From NCBI GenBank assembly GCA_012064415.1, contig SSNU01000024.1, positions 62,001-126,000 on the forward strand: a DNA stretch of 64,000 nt, in the 5' to 3' direction. Under the pieces are notes generated by a model. That model was given only the letters and a program-made list of their open reading frames with translations, was not told the origin of the DNA and ran no database searches. This DNA comes from Gyrodactylus bullatarudis (taxonomy: Eukaryota > Platyhelminthes > Monogenea > Gyrodactylidea > Gyrodactylidae). Positions 1-9,742 of this stretch are shown here, in pieces (the first letter of the stretch is position 1; each line of letters begins with the position of its first letter). The position numbers and the translations under genes are program-made.

Positions 1-827
1 TTTACGCTCTTTTTAGTGGGGATATAATCAATTTCAGATCCCCAAGTTTCCATACCTAAAATTTATCAATTAAGCTTATTAAGCAACTGAAAACTACACT
101 ATTTTGGTTTTTTGGTCATAGCGGCCAAAATATTAACGGTAGGAAAATTCTGAAAGCTGATCTGAAATTAGGATTAAAAAATTTCATCCAAGAAATCTTG
201 TATCTGATCAAGAAACTTATAATTTTTTTCAAATCACCTCATCTACACCTCATTGTGTGTTGGAGGGGAGAAGTCTGTTTTTGTAAATTTGTACTTTAGC
301 AGATAGAGTTCAGGCAATTGTATATTTGAATTCTAAAGGTATAATTCCTCGACAAAAGATAAGTACAAATATACATGCATATTGAACAAATCAGTCATTT
401 TTAAATATTATTTTCTGTTTTCAATTTAAAAGTAATGCATTGTTGCTTAGCAGACTGTTGTTCTGTTCTATTGTCAATTCTAATGTAATCGTTCACTATC
501 GTTCGACTCAATTATGAAATTAAAATTTTCATTCAATGTTTTTTCTCTGTGGTCCAAAGTTCCTTTATCCACCTGTATAGTATACAGTGTATAGTCTCCT
601 TGCTATGTGTTGTATTGATAAAAGGGAATATCTCTACTGTTTGAAAGGGAATATCTAATTAGAATTCCTGTTGTTTTTTATGCATACATATACGACAATA
701 ATACGACACAGTGGAGATTTATAACAAAAGGTATTTTTAAAAATAGGCTGAATTTTATTGGAAAATTTGTCCATTTATTTTTCAAGCTTCAAATCTGAAG
801 ATAGTGATCTGATGAGGGGGAGGGGCT
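1..827. other. Intergenic DNA, left edge
   Basis: I see no gene in this stretch. It is AT-rich and stop-dense in all frames. The part next to the peptide gene at 828-992 is best read as that gene's 3' untranslated region, because two minus-strand AATAAA hexamers lie at 754-759 and 774-779. Confidence 0.6.
754..779 (-). terminator. Poly(A) signals of the small peptide gene
   Basis: Two minus-strand AATAAA hexamers (774-779 and 754-759) lie about 50 and 70 bases downstream of the stop codon of the peptide gene at 828-992. The spacing is normal for an animal 3' untranslated region. Confidence 0.55.
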
Positions 828-992
828 CTAGTCGAATTCCCACATCATTTCGGCTGCCCTCTTTGATGTTGATGCCTTGTCGAGGGGTCTGACAAGGAAT
901 CTTGGACGTTCCTCCAACAGACCCGACTCAATTCCACAAAATGAAATGACCAGCACAGCAAGAACAGCATAGAAAAGATTCATCTTAAGCAT
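828..992 (-). CDS. Small secreted peptide precursor, 54 aa, unknown
   Basis: This is a 54-codon frame, too short for usual ORF cut-offs, with all the parts of a gene. It starts MLKMNLFYAVLAVLVISFCG, a good signal peptide (a second in-frame ATG is at 983), and cleavage is likely near the following IESG. The remaining ~30 residues carry basic sites (EERPR, a dibasic KR) and end AAEMMWEFD. Upstream on the same strand are a TATAAA at 1123-1128, a likely 5' noncoding exon ending at 1075 before GTAAGT, and a CTTTCTCAG acceptor at 997-998 that places the coding exon at 996 downward. AATAAA signals follow the stop. I do not recognise the peptide. A neuropeptide or other processed hormone, or a secreted effector, is possible; there is no C-terminal amidation glycine. 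Confidence 0.65.
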   Translation of the reverse strand: MLKMNLFYAVLAVLVISFCGIESGLLEERPRFLVRPLDKASTSKRAAEMMWEFD

Positions 993-1122
993 AGTTCTGA
1001 GAAAGATTTGGAAAGATTAGCTTTATTCATACATTTTCCATGTGATGGTGGAAACAATCTTTTGAGAGACTTACACTATATTATATCACAAGTAGACTGT
1101 AAAATTGGAAGAAATCAAGTCA

Positions 1123-1128
1123 TTTATA
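1123..1128 (-). promoter_or_regulatory. TATA box of the small peptide gene
   Basis: TATAAA on the minus strand lies about 25-30 bases upstream of an initiator-like ACAGTC (1095-1100). A short noncoding first exon would then run to the GTAAGT donor below 1075, with a 78-nt 5' UTR intron (997-1074). Confidence 0.5.
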
Positions 1129-1130
1129 GA

Positions 1131-2248
1131 GGCAGTCATAATGGGCGATTGGCTGAAAATTCTATCATCTATCTCTTCAGATAAGTGAGATCAGTAAAGT
1201 TTGAACCAATGAGAATCATTCAGCACGGACACACATTCTCGCATGGAAATACAGGCCAGGATGCATGCGGTAAATTATGGAGTAATTACCAAAATCATCT
1301 TCTAGTCACATATACCTCTTTCTTGGGAAACTTGAGGGATACAGTGTCCGTCTGAATTTTTTACTTTCTATACACTTTTTTACTTCATAACACATCAGAT
1401 TCTTATCAGGGAAAAGTCATCATACACTTGTTTTAATTGTCATGGATAGTTGATGGGTTACAGATTACTAACAACTCTGTTAGTTTCAATGGAAAATCAG
1501 ATTCTAACCTCTCCATTGAACACTGTGTTCAGATACAATCGTGGACAGAGCTGGAAAGAAAAGTGCAACATATACCATCAGAATTTTGGAAGAAATTATC
1601 TTGAAGAAATCCAGAGAAAGGAAAATATGTTCATTAGAATCTACATGAAATGCGTTCTTTCTTTTGGAATTAAGAGAGTTCTTTAAAAACCCTTCTTTCA
1701 GATTGATGGAAGAATATATTTAGACACTCACAAGTAGTATTGGTATTTTATAATTTAATGACACGTGGCCAGATTCACGTTTGCCTCTTGCTCAATTTTT
1801 ATCGGTAAAAATGAAACTAGAGCAAAAAAGATTCATTTTTCTATTCTGTAAAATTTTTTCAAAGTGATAGAAATACATGATTTACGCCAATCTGTAGATT
1901 CTTTTACACTCAACAAATTTAGAAATAATAAATAAAGTGACTTCCACGAGTACCTTTTAAAGTCACATTTTATTACATTTTTATGATTGTAATTACTCAA
2001 ATCTATTACGATTAGCACTGCTTACATTTTGTAAGTGTAGTAGGACTAAGAATAAAAAATAGTTTACTACTTTTAATTCCTGATAGTCTCAAAAGAATAT
2101 TTCCATCTGTTATTATTCGTATTATTCGTGTCATTTACAATTTACATATGGATGAGTATTCGTAAATGAAAAGCAGTAAATATTATGGCACAGTTAAATA
2201 CAAATTTATATTAGAAAATTGAAATTCTGATAGGAAACATTAGTGATT
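1131..2248. other. Intergenic DNA, nothing convincing
   Basis: There is one 78-codon plus frame (about 1453-1686) with no homology I can recognise and no clear promoter or poly(A) signal. The right end near 2170-2248 is presumably the 3' untranslated region of the SURF6-like gene. Otherwise I see nothing. Confidence 0.5.
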
Positions 2249-2791
2249 TTAGGCGTCAGCGTTCTTGAGTTCAGGCAATAGATGTCCTTTCTTGAGCAAT
2301 TTTTTGTACTTCTTCTGTTTAACCTGACTTCGTCGCTTGGCAATATTTTCGTGACGCTTAACTTGACGATCCTTTTCAATTTTTTTCTGATTATTAATAC
2401 GACTCTTCCACTTCTTAGCAGAATGTTTGCGCACATTCGACTGCTTCTTTACTGATTTCTTAATGAGTGAAATGTCATCTTTAACCTTGACACCTTGTGC
2501 TTTGAGAGTGGCCACTTGCCATCTTTGTTTCTCAATATATTCTTTAGCTTTCTCTTCATCTTCTTCTTTCATATGTTCAAGACGCTTCTGGGCAGAAATT
2601 GCCTTTCTGAGTACCTTTTTGTTATTCTTTCCAGTGAATATTCCTAATTTTTCTATTCTTCTTTCCCTCTTTTTCTTTTCTCTGAGCAGCTGCTTCTCCG
2701 AAGACATTGTAGTGATGTCCTTGTCATCAAAAATATTTATACGGGAGAAAAAATACTGAAATAGTAATAATTTAGCAAAACTTACACTCAT
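2249..2791 (-). CDS. SURF6: SURF6-like nucleolar protein (minimal)
   Basis: Encodes the SURF6/Rrp14 C-terminal domain, a nucleolar RNA-binding factor for rRNA processing. Family signatures in order: a basic start REKKKRERRIEKLG; a helix ending EKAKEYIEKQRW; ATLKAQGVKVKDD; KKWKSRI; RHENIAKRRSQVKQKK; and the terminal KKGHLLPEL. Human SURF6 has about 360 residues. This protein has only about 152 from the ATG at 2707, so the long N-terminal half is missing. An alternative model uses the ATG at 2789-2791, a 30-nt intron at 2756-2785 (GTAAGT to TTTCAG) and a 6-nt first coding exon, in frame, giving about 170 aa. Which start is used is unclear. Head to head with gamma-tubulin. Confidence 0.8.
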   Translation of the reverse strand: MSVSFAKLLLFQYFFSRINIFDDKDITTMSSEKQLLREKKKRERRIEKLGIFTGKNNKKVLRKAISAQKRLEHMKEEDEEKAKEYIEKQRWQVATLKAQGVKVKDDISLIKKSVKKQSNVRKHSAKKWKSRINNQKKIEKDRQVKRHENIAKRRSQVKQKKYKKLLKKGHLLPELKNADA

Positions 2792-2889
2792 CGTTGAAAA
2801 AAAAGAGGCTTAAAACAAAAAACATTTTTGTTTCTTCCAATCAAAAACTCATTTGTTAGAGTTCAAATTCAAAAAAATATAACTTAAAA
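2792..2889. promoter_or_regulatory. Divergent promoter region SURF6/gamma-tubulin
   Basis: Fewer than 100 bases separate the outermost SURF6 ATG (2791) from the gamma-tubulin ATG (2890), or 182 if SURF6 starts at 2707. The stretch is A-rich, and I see no TATA box at a fitting place. It must serve both genes. Confidence 0.5.
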
Positions 2890-4344
2890 ATGCCCAGAGA
2901 CCTGATCACTTTGCAGCTTGGACAATGTGGCAATCAGAGTAAGTGACTTGAACTCATTTAAACTTTTAGTTGGAATGGAATTTTGGAAGCAGTTATGCTT
3001 GGAACATGGCATTACTCCTGAAGGAATACTTGAGGAATTTGCAACAGACAATCGGGACAGAAAAGATGTATTTTTCTACCAGGTACTTTACATTAAATAA
3101 CCGATAATTAGGCCGACGATTCTCATTACATCCCTAGAGCTGTTCTTCTTGATTTAGAGCCTCGTGTAATAAATGGCATCTTGAATTCTCCTTATGCAAA
3201 ATTGTACAATCCAGAGAACATTTTCCTCTCAAAACACGGAGGTGGTGCTGGAAATAACTGGGCAGCTGGCTATACACAGGGAATGAAGCTAGAAGAGGAA
3301 GTTTTCGACATCATCGATCGTGAGGCTGAAGGCAGTGATTGTTTGGAAGGTTTCTGTCTTATGCACTCAATTGCTGGGGGTACTGGTTCTGGTATGGGAT
3401 CCTTTCTCCTCGAGAACATCAAGGCTCATTATCCAAAGAAATTGGTGCAAACCTATTCCGTATTCCCATATCTTGATGATGCTTCCGATGTCGTTGTCCA
3501 ACCATACAACAGTCTATTAACCTTGAAGAGACTAGCGATTGAAGCGGATTCCTGTGTTGTCCTCGATAATGCCGCCCTTCATCAGATTGCTGTTGATCGA
3601 CTTCGTTTGGATAATCCGTCCTTCTCCCAGATTAATAAGCTCGTCTCCAAGGTACTCTCTATGTCGACTACAACACTCCGGTATCCTTCCTACCAGTACA
3701 ATCAACTCCATGGGTTAATCGGACCCCTTTCGCCTACTCCAAGTCTTCATTTTATAATGACTGGCTATACTCCGTTGACGACAGATGCTAATAGCTCAAA
3801 TATCCAGAGGACCACAGTTTTTGATGTTATGCGTCGTCTCCTGCAACCAAAGAACATGATGGTTAATACACCAACTCAAAAAGGCACCCTCGATCATAGA
3901 TACATTTCAGTTTTGAACATAATTCAGGGAGAAGTGGATCCGAATGAAATCGAAAAGTCTCTCATACGTGTGAGAGATCAGAGACTGGTCCAGTTCGTTC
4001 CATGGTCTCCAGAGGCAGTGTCTGTCATTTTGTCCAAACGTTCTCCTTACATTAAATATCAACACAAAGTTAGTGGCCTTTTGATGGCCAATCATACGAA
4101 AATATCAACTCTCTTCTATCGCACCCTGAACCAGTACAATAAACTAAGATCCAGGGGGGCCTTTCTTGATCAATTTCGCAAAGAGGAAATATTCAAAGAT
4201 GACCAGAACCTTACAGAGTTTAGCAATTGTCGTGCTGCTATCGTAGATCTTATCATGGAATATCAAAATGCCACACGACCCAACTATGTCGAGTTGATGA
4301 GCCAAAGTAATGAGAGGGCCAAAGCGGAAGCTGAAATTTTCTAA
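2890..4344 (+). CDS. TUBG1: Gamma-tubulin
   Basis: Gamma-tubulin, the GTP-binding nucleator of microtubules at centrosomes, acting inside the gamma-tubulin complex. Exons are 2890-2938, 2970-3082 and 3112-4344, giving 464 aa. The introns are only 31 and 29 nt but have GT..AG ends, and removing them gives the canonical start [16 protein letters not shown] and then [18 protein letters not shown]. The tubulin signature GGTGSGMGS is present, as are the gamma-specific [11 protein letters not shown] and [18 protein letters not shown]. Length is normal (human 451), with a slightly long charged tail. An AATAAA follows at about 4416. Its partner GCP2 lies 5.4 kb to the right. Confidence 0.97.
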
Positions 4345-4496
4345 CCTTCCAACACACATTCCAGATGTCAACCTGAAGATACAAATCAAAATCTTATGTC
4401 GAATTGCTTGTTGATGAATAAATAATTTATTGCTTTATTTGTTCGTTTTTACGTTGATATTAAATTCGAGTTACTTGCAAGTAGACACACAAAAAA

Positions 4497-5249
4497 TCAA
4501 ATCAAATAGAGAAGAGAACCTGGTTTAATTCCATAATTTTTCAGGGACAACAATGGATTCATTCGATAAATTCCCTTTTCCGTCTTTAAATATCTCTTGG
4601 CCACTGTCCGATCCTCCCGAGGATACGCTGCATAAAGGTATATTCGTATGACCTGGGAAATTCGCTCGTTTTCGCTGACCACAAGGCGAAGGCATTTCTT
4701 TTTCTCTCTTATGATGATGTTAAAGGACCAGAGATACAATTCTGCAATCTCACCAAATCCATAGTCCAAGAGAGTCTGTTCAGGGTCCAATTCCAGTCTG
4801 CTCTTGACACCGTGCATACTGTACGAGTCGTACGAGGTCCTTCTTCTTAAACATTTGGCCAAAATGTCCATCAATTCATCTCCCTGATCAATAACGACAT
4901 TATCAAATGACTCAAGCATCTTCAGGGTGACCTTGATCCTGGATCTCTTCCCTTCCCCTCCTCCACCATTTTTGTTGTTTATGCAGGTCCAGCCGAGATG
5001 GAACTTTACCTGGGACTCAACATTCTCCATACAGGAAGGATATCTCATTGCCTTTGTGTAGCGGGAGCCTGCCTTCTTCTTGGCAAGGAAAAAGCTGGCT
5101 TTTCCACTCTCAGGTCTCAGGAGTGTGTAGTCTCTGGGGTTGAAATTACTCCGATTCTCTGAGACCATCTGTATAATCCCCTGACAGACTTGGTTCTCAT
5201 CCACGTTCAGATTGAAGCATTGGTAAATGTCTATGGTGAGTATTTTCAT
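4497..5249 (-). CDS. Unknown 250-aa protein with ubiquitin-like C-terminus
   Basis: A single-exon 250-codon frame starting MKILTIDIYQCFNLNV, convergent with gamma-tubulin and 152 bases from its stop. I do not recognise the family. The last ~70 residues (LRLVVSENERISQVIRIYLY, then NPLLSLKNYGIKPGSLLYLI) look like a ubiquitin beta-grasp: the pattern of a central helix followed by 'L..YGI..GS.L.L.' is typical. The first ~35 residues could be another small alpha/beta module. The middle is basic with a GGGGEGKRSR loop. No signal peptide or membrane segment. A minus-strand AATAAA lies near 4432-4438. The coding quality and poly(A) signal argue for a real gene. Confidence 0.7.
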   Translation of the reverse strand: MKILTIDIYQCFNLNVDENQVCQGIIQMVSENRSNFNPRDYTLLRPESGKASFFLAKKKAGSRYTKAMRYPSCMENVESQVKFHLGWTCINNKNGGGGEGKRSRIKVTLKMLESFDNVVIDQGDELMDILAKCLRRRTSYDSYSMHGVKSRLELDPEQTLLDYGFGEIAELYLWSFNIIIREKKKCLRLVVSENERISQVIRIYLYAAYPREDRTVAKRYLKTEKGIYRMNPLLSLKNYGIKPGSLLYLI

Positions 5250-6070
5250 GATTTTCTACTCCACTTGTCTTGTCTAATTGTCAGTTGAAAACTTTTGTAG
5301 ACTAATCGTTTAAAAATATTTCTTTCTTATTATTACATTTGACCTAGTTTTCACTTTTGTTAACTTGTACACATTTCATTGGTCAGATTTTATGGATAAA
5401 TCAATGGAGGAATTCCATTGTTCGGAATTGAATCTGTTCGATGAACCCAGATGTGTCCCCATGAAAAGTTCTCATGATGAAAATGCTTCATGAGAAATTC
5501 TCGACAATCAAGTGTGATTATTCAACAAGAAATTGCTTTCTACTCTCAATCTTTCTCTCTCTTGAAGTCAACAGAAAGAAATACAAAATAATCACATTCA
5601 AATCGACTACAGTTTAAAGTCATCTCAGAGTTTAACAACAATAAGAACCTATTTCTTCCCACATACACACATTAGCAATGTCCAGATTGTACTAGCTTCA
5701 TTGAAAATTATTAAAATTCAATGAATGAATGAAAACTACTCTTTGATACAAGACTTTTATTTAACAGTTACACATTATTCATAAATAATATCTTTTCATC
5801 GTATCAAAGTTAAGGTTGATGATAACGAATATGACGACCATGATGGTGTTTATTTTAATAATATGAGAATACAATTATTATTATTATTATTAGAATAGTA
5901 GGATCCATGATCAAGGGACATTTATACACATTTATATATATATATCTGTTTGTCAATTATTATTATTATTGTTATCAGCAAACTCACAAGTCTATTATAA
6001 CAGATTGAGAGAACGGGAGGAGGAGGAGGTAAAGGGAGGTTTGGGAATTGGCGTAATAACTGTGTGAGAG
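5250..6070. other. Intergenic DNA / 3' UTR of the MYPT-tail gene
   Basis: AT-rich with ATT-type simple repeats (5876-5895, 5950-5975) and a GGAGGAGG purine run near 6016. No reading frame is supportable. The right part is downstream of the minus-strand stop at 6071 and is probably its 3' untranslated region. Confidence 0.5.
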
Positions 6071-7735
6071 CTAATCTCGCTTCAGTCTAGAGATTACTCT
6101 GGTCAATGCTCGATGTTCTGCCCGGAGTTTATCACTCTCTGAACGTAACTTCTCCATTTCCTTTGGTCAAAGATGGAAAAATGAAAGGTAGATGAAATTC
6201 TATAGATGGACTTACACGTTGATCACTGTCGGCATCCTTGGAAATGGATCCGATTGAGGAATTGGCCCGTTTTATTTTATCCTTCAAAAGATTGACCTCT
6301 TTCTGTGACTTTTCAATTTTCACCCGTAGCTCAGCGTTGTCACTCTTTTCCTGTTCGTAGTACCTCTTATACTCGAGGTTATCACTGACATTTGTGGAGG
6401 AACTTTTGCTACAATACGAGTTTAGGTCCTTTCATATCCATGATGGTGAAGGATGGCGAGAAAAATCGATTATTATAAATGAAAATTGAACCAAAACTTT
6501 AGTTTTTTAGCCTCTTAGTTTTGATTAATCAACTTGCCCATCCATGCCCCGTTCTATTAATCCAATCGAGAAAAAAACTCTAAATGAGATTCCCTTGATC
6601 CCATCTACTAATAATAAGAAGATTTTAAAAAAATATATATAAATTTCACTAATCTAAGGGCAATTAGACATGTGTTTGAGACTTTTTTTGGCAATATCGC
6701 TTAGACCTGCGTAATAACTGAGAATTTCCAATTTTAAATAATAACAGTTAAGAGAGTTTCTTACCGATGTCCACGAGGAACTGTTGCCGATGCCAGAGGA
6801 GGAAGAATTATTCGAGTAACTCGGATAATGAGCTGACGTTGAGGAATAATAACTTGGCGATGTTGGCGGTCTTGAAGAAGTTGTTGCTGTTGACGATGAA
6901 TAATTGTGATGATGCAGGTTGTAGGGGGTAGTTCCAGACGTCGAGGGAGTATTATTATAGGATGAAAGACGGAGTTGCGTTGTAGATGATGCTGTTGGCT
7001 TTGGATTTGTTGTCGTCGTTGTACTGCCACCTCCAGGCACTGCATCAGGCTATAAATACAATCAAAGGCAATAAAACTAATTAATAGGTACTGTTAAATT
7101 AAATATCTAGCCCAGCAATCTTCTCGTATCTCTTTTGTGTAATGTGAAATAGAGATCTTATCAAGTGTCAGCAGTGTCTCCCCTTCCCTCTCCAATCTTG
7201 GTTGGTAGTTGGTAGTGATGGTAGTCAGATGGCTTCCTAAATAAACATTCACCCACCCACCCCATCCCACTACCACCACAACCATCTCTCTAGGCATAAT
7301 TCCATCCAGGACTATTTGCTTTAGCTACACTCTTTAAAAGTTGAAGCATAACCAAAACCAAGTTCAAATATAACTGACTTGGAAGTCTAGAGGTTTATGC
7401 ATGACCAAATGACTTGATAAATGTTTCCATTTCTAAACAAACAAACTAACCTCATATTTACGCCTTGGCTGGGGTGTAAAATACGAAGATGACTGAGGAT
7501 TTATTACCAAATGAGATGAAGAGGTCCCCGCCCCTGATGCATTACGATCTGGTTGTGATCGATACCTAGATCCTGACCTCTTTAGGCCAGTTGAGGACCC
7601 AGTGGATGTCCCATGATGATAGGAAGATCCACTCCCCGTCGATGTACCACTTCCATAGGTTGATGAGGATGAATTGGTCGGATTTGAGGAATATAATCCA
7701 CTCAGATATGTACCCAAGGGTCCTCCGTATAACAT
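6071..7735 (-). CDS. Myosin phosphatase targeting subunit tail (short form)
   Basis: Four exons, 7451-7735, 6765-7049, 6216-6428 and 6071-6160, all phase 0, 290 aa. The C-terminus matches the PPP1R12/MYPT family: NLEYKRYYEQEKSDNAELR corresponds to the coiled-coil opening of MYPT1, and the last exon ends LRAEHRALTRVISRLKRD where MYPT1 ends ENGALIRVISKLSK. In full-length MYPT this part dimerises and binds regulators such as PKG. Residues 1-190 are Ser/Thr/Tyr/Gly-rich and disordered. The PP1-binding motif and ankyrin repeats are not found upstream in the window, so this looks like a tail-only gene similar in principle to the vertebrate M20/HS-M21 products of PPP1R12B. The acceptor of exon 3 (6429-6430) is the weakest call. 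Confidence 0.75.
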
Positions 7736-8754
7736 TGTGATAGGGTTTTGTCCTTTGATTTGTCAAATTAATCCAGTTTACTCCTTATAATCCATCACTT
7801 GTTATTCCTCTCGTTTTATAAACTCGTAGAAAGTCTCTCTGTGTATATATATATATTGTGGCTATTATTATGTTATCGTGAATATTTGTACATATTTGAT
7901 TCTCTTATGTTTCTCAAAAGACCACCTTAAAAATCTTTATAATTCATATTAGTAATTCATTAAGAATAATACAAAAATATTACTATCATTATGAATTCGA
8001 GGTGAAATTTCATTGGTCAAGATCAAACAAATTTGTGCATTATGAAATAGAATGCGTGGGCGTCCACAAACACATACACATATCTCTCTCTCGAATAGAT
8101 TTGTTACATTGGTTGGTATCTGCAATCGTACTACAATATATCTTTAGAATGGGATCACAATGATACCTACACCTCTCAGAATGTAATTCATGTAAGCTAG
8201 TAATATCTACGCATGTGATGTAAGGAGATCTCTGTTGTATTTGTGTATCCCATACTTTGTACATTTATTTTTATCCAATATAAAATACTTCTAGGTCTCT
8301 CTCTCTCTCTCTCTAGACACAGAAAAAGTGTATATATAGTTGAAGACATTGATTTTGTTTAGCATCAAAATGTGGAGAAATTGGGAAAGAGAGAGAGAGG
8401 GTTTTAAATCATCCACAGATCATGATCTATATAGGAAAAGTTACTTTTGTATGCAAAACTAGTGTACTTGTGTGTATCATTTGCATTGCATTGCGTAGTT
8501 TGACCTTTTCCCTAGATAAGAGCTTACCTTCCAATAATAATTCCACCCATATATTTTGTTCTATTTTTTATTATTCTGGCTACCTACTTGAAAGTAAATA
8601 GACGGATTTTCTTTTTTCATTCAGGTTGATTAATTTTTTGTCATCGTAGAATAAATAAATGTTGAACAGAAATTGCTTCATATAAAGGTTATACAAACAA
8701 GAACTGTAAAGAAATATTGGCTACAAAACGCAGCTTAAACGTACAATCCTGGAA
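7736..8754. other. Intergenic DNA between divergent genes
   Basis: Upstream DNA of the MYPT-tail gene (left) and the carbonic-anhydrase-like gene (right). It contains short TA and CT/GA microsatellites (about 7845-7857, 8296-8315, 8389-8400). Stop-poor frames on the minus strand (8040-8264) show no homology I can recognise, and I see no ankyrin-repeat exon here. Confidence 0.5.
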
Positions 8755-9666
8755 ATGATGCTCAAGATGCCGTTCGTGCAAGGATGCCTCCTTCTAATAA
8801 TTAGGCTAAGAGTCGGCAATTCAGAGTTCCTCTACGATAAACAGGAACGATGGCATGAAAAAGACCCCAATTGTGCCGACTCTATCCAGAGTCCTATCGA
8901 TATAAACTCAAACAATGTACAATATTCGAGTGAGCTGGGCTCCTTACACCTCGAATCGGGTAACGAGACAACTTTGTACCTCCAGCGGACTGGAGATGTC
9001 TATCTTGGCCAATTCCCCGAGGACCACCACCAGAGTTTTCTCCTCTTCAGGGGCCAGAGATTTCGATTCAGTCAATTCCACTTTCACTTTCACAAGTTAC
9101 CTGGCCATGGGGGCAGTCAGCACACCATCAACGGTCTACGCCACGATCTGGAATTGGAATTTGAGCTGGTCAACACAAACGGTAAGGCTGTATGGAGTTC
9201 CCTGTACCTCTGTGTCTTCTTCGCAGAGATGCAGATTGCTGAGGAAAATTTCATAGAAAAAATGCTTCCGTATGCCTTTGAGATGCTGGTTGAGGAACAG
9301 GTGACTGTGGAACGTCACAGAGTGGATATTGTCAGTCTTCTCCAAAAGTACGCTGATCTCAGCATGTACGTTCACTACGTTGGTTCGAGATCTATGGTCA
9401 ATTGTCAGCCAAATCTTCCCGTTGTTGTCTTGATGAAGCCTCTAGTGGTTTCACACTTGGAATTGCAACGCTTCAAGAGACTCCCGTTAAGTAGTGCTGG
9501 TCACAATTATCGTTGGACTCAGAACCTAAATGGAAGGAAGGTTGAGAAGAGCTACCTGGACAGGCTGCCTGAAACTCGCCGAGAGATGAACTCATTCCCT
9601 TGTCCTCATTACTCTCAACATGTCCTTGGTGTCCTTATGACCTTTATTTTCTCTCTCTCTCTCTAG
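8755..9666 (+). CDS. Carbonic-anhydrase-related protein, predicted inactive
   Basis: A 303-aa alpha-carbonic-anhydrase fold encoded without introns. The N-terminus (to ~21) is hydrophobic and acts as a signal peptide; CADSIQSPIDI is the family start. Two of the three zinc histidines are present in QFHFHF (H109, H111), but the third (CA2 H119, in ELHLVH) is Glu135 in ELEFELV. The gatekeeper pair is altered too: CA2 E106 is Gln122 (GSQHT), and the GSLTTPP loop is GSRSMVN. It should therefore not hydrate CO2 and resembles CARP/receptor-type proteins. The C-terminus is hydrophobic (VLGVLMTFIFSLSL), suggesting a GPI anchor or membrane tail. It ends 76 bases from the convergent GCP2 stop. Confidence 0.88.
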   Translation: MMLKMPFVQGCLLLIIRLRVGNSEFLYDKQERWHEKDPNCADSIQSPIDINSNNVQYSSELGSLHLESGNETTLYLQRTGDVYLGQFPEDHHQSFLLFRGQRFRFSQFHFHFHKLPGHGGSQHTINGLRHDLELEFELVNTNGKAVWSSLYLCVFFAEMQIAEENFIEKMLPYAFEMLVEEQVTVERHRVDIVSLLQKYADLSMYVHYVGSRSMVNCQPNLPVVVLMKPLVVSHLELQRFKRLPLSSAGHNYRWTQNLNGRKVEKSYLDRLPETRREMNSFPCPHYSQHVLGVLMTFIFSLSL

Positions 9667-9742
9667 TTGAATGAATAAAAATTGAAATTAAATTTTAAAT
9701 TAAAAATATTTCTTTATATAGGGTATTGGAAAGAATAAATTA

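Noticed and set aside
1450..1686. 78-codon plus frame with a weakly hydrophobic start
   Set aside because: No promoter, splice or poly(A) evidence and no homology, unlike the peptide gene at 828-992.
8040..8264. Cys-containing minus frame upstream of the MYPT-tail gene
   Set aside because: Low-complexity surroundings, no signal peptide and no splice context. Not an ankyrin exon.
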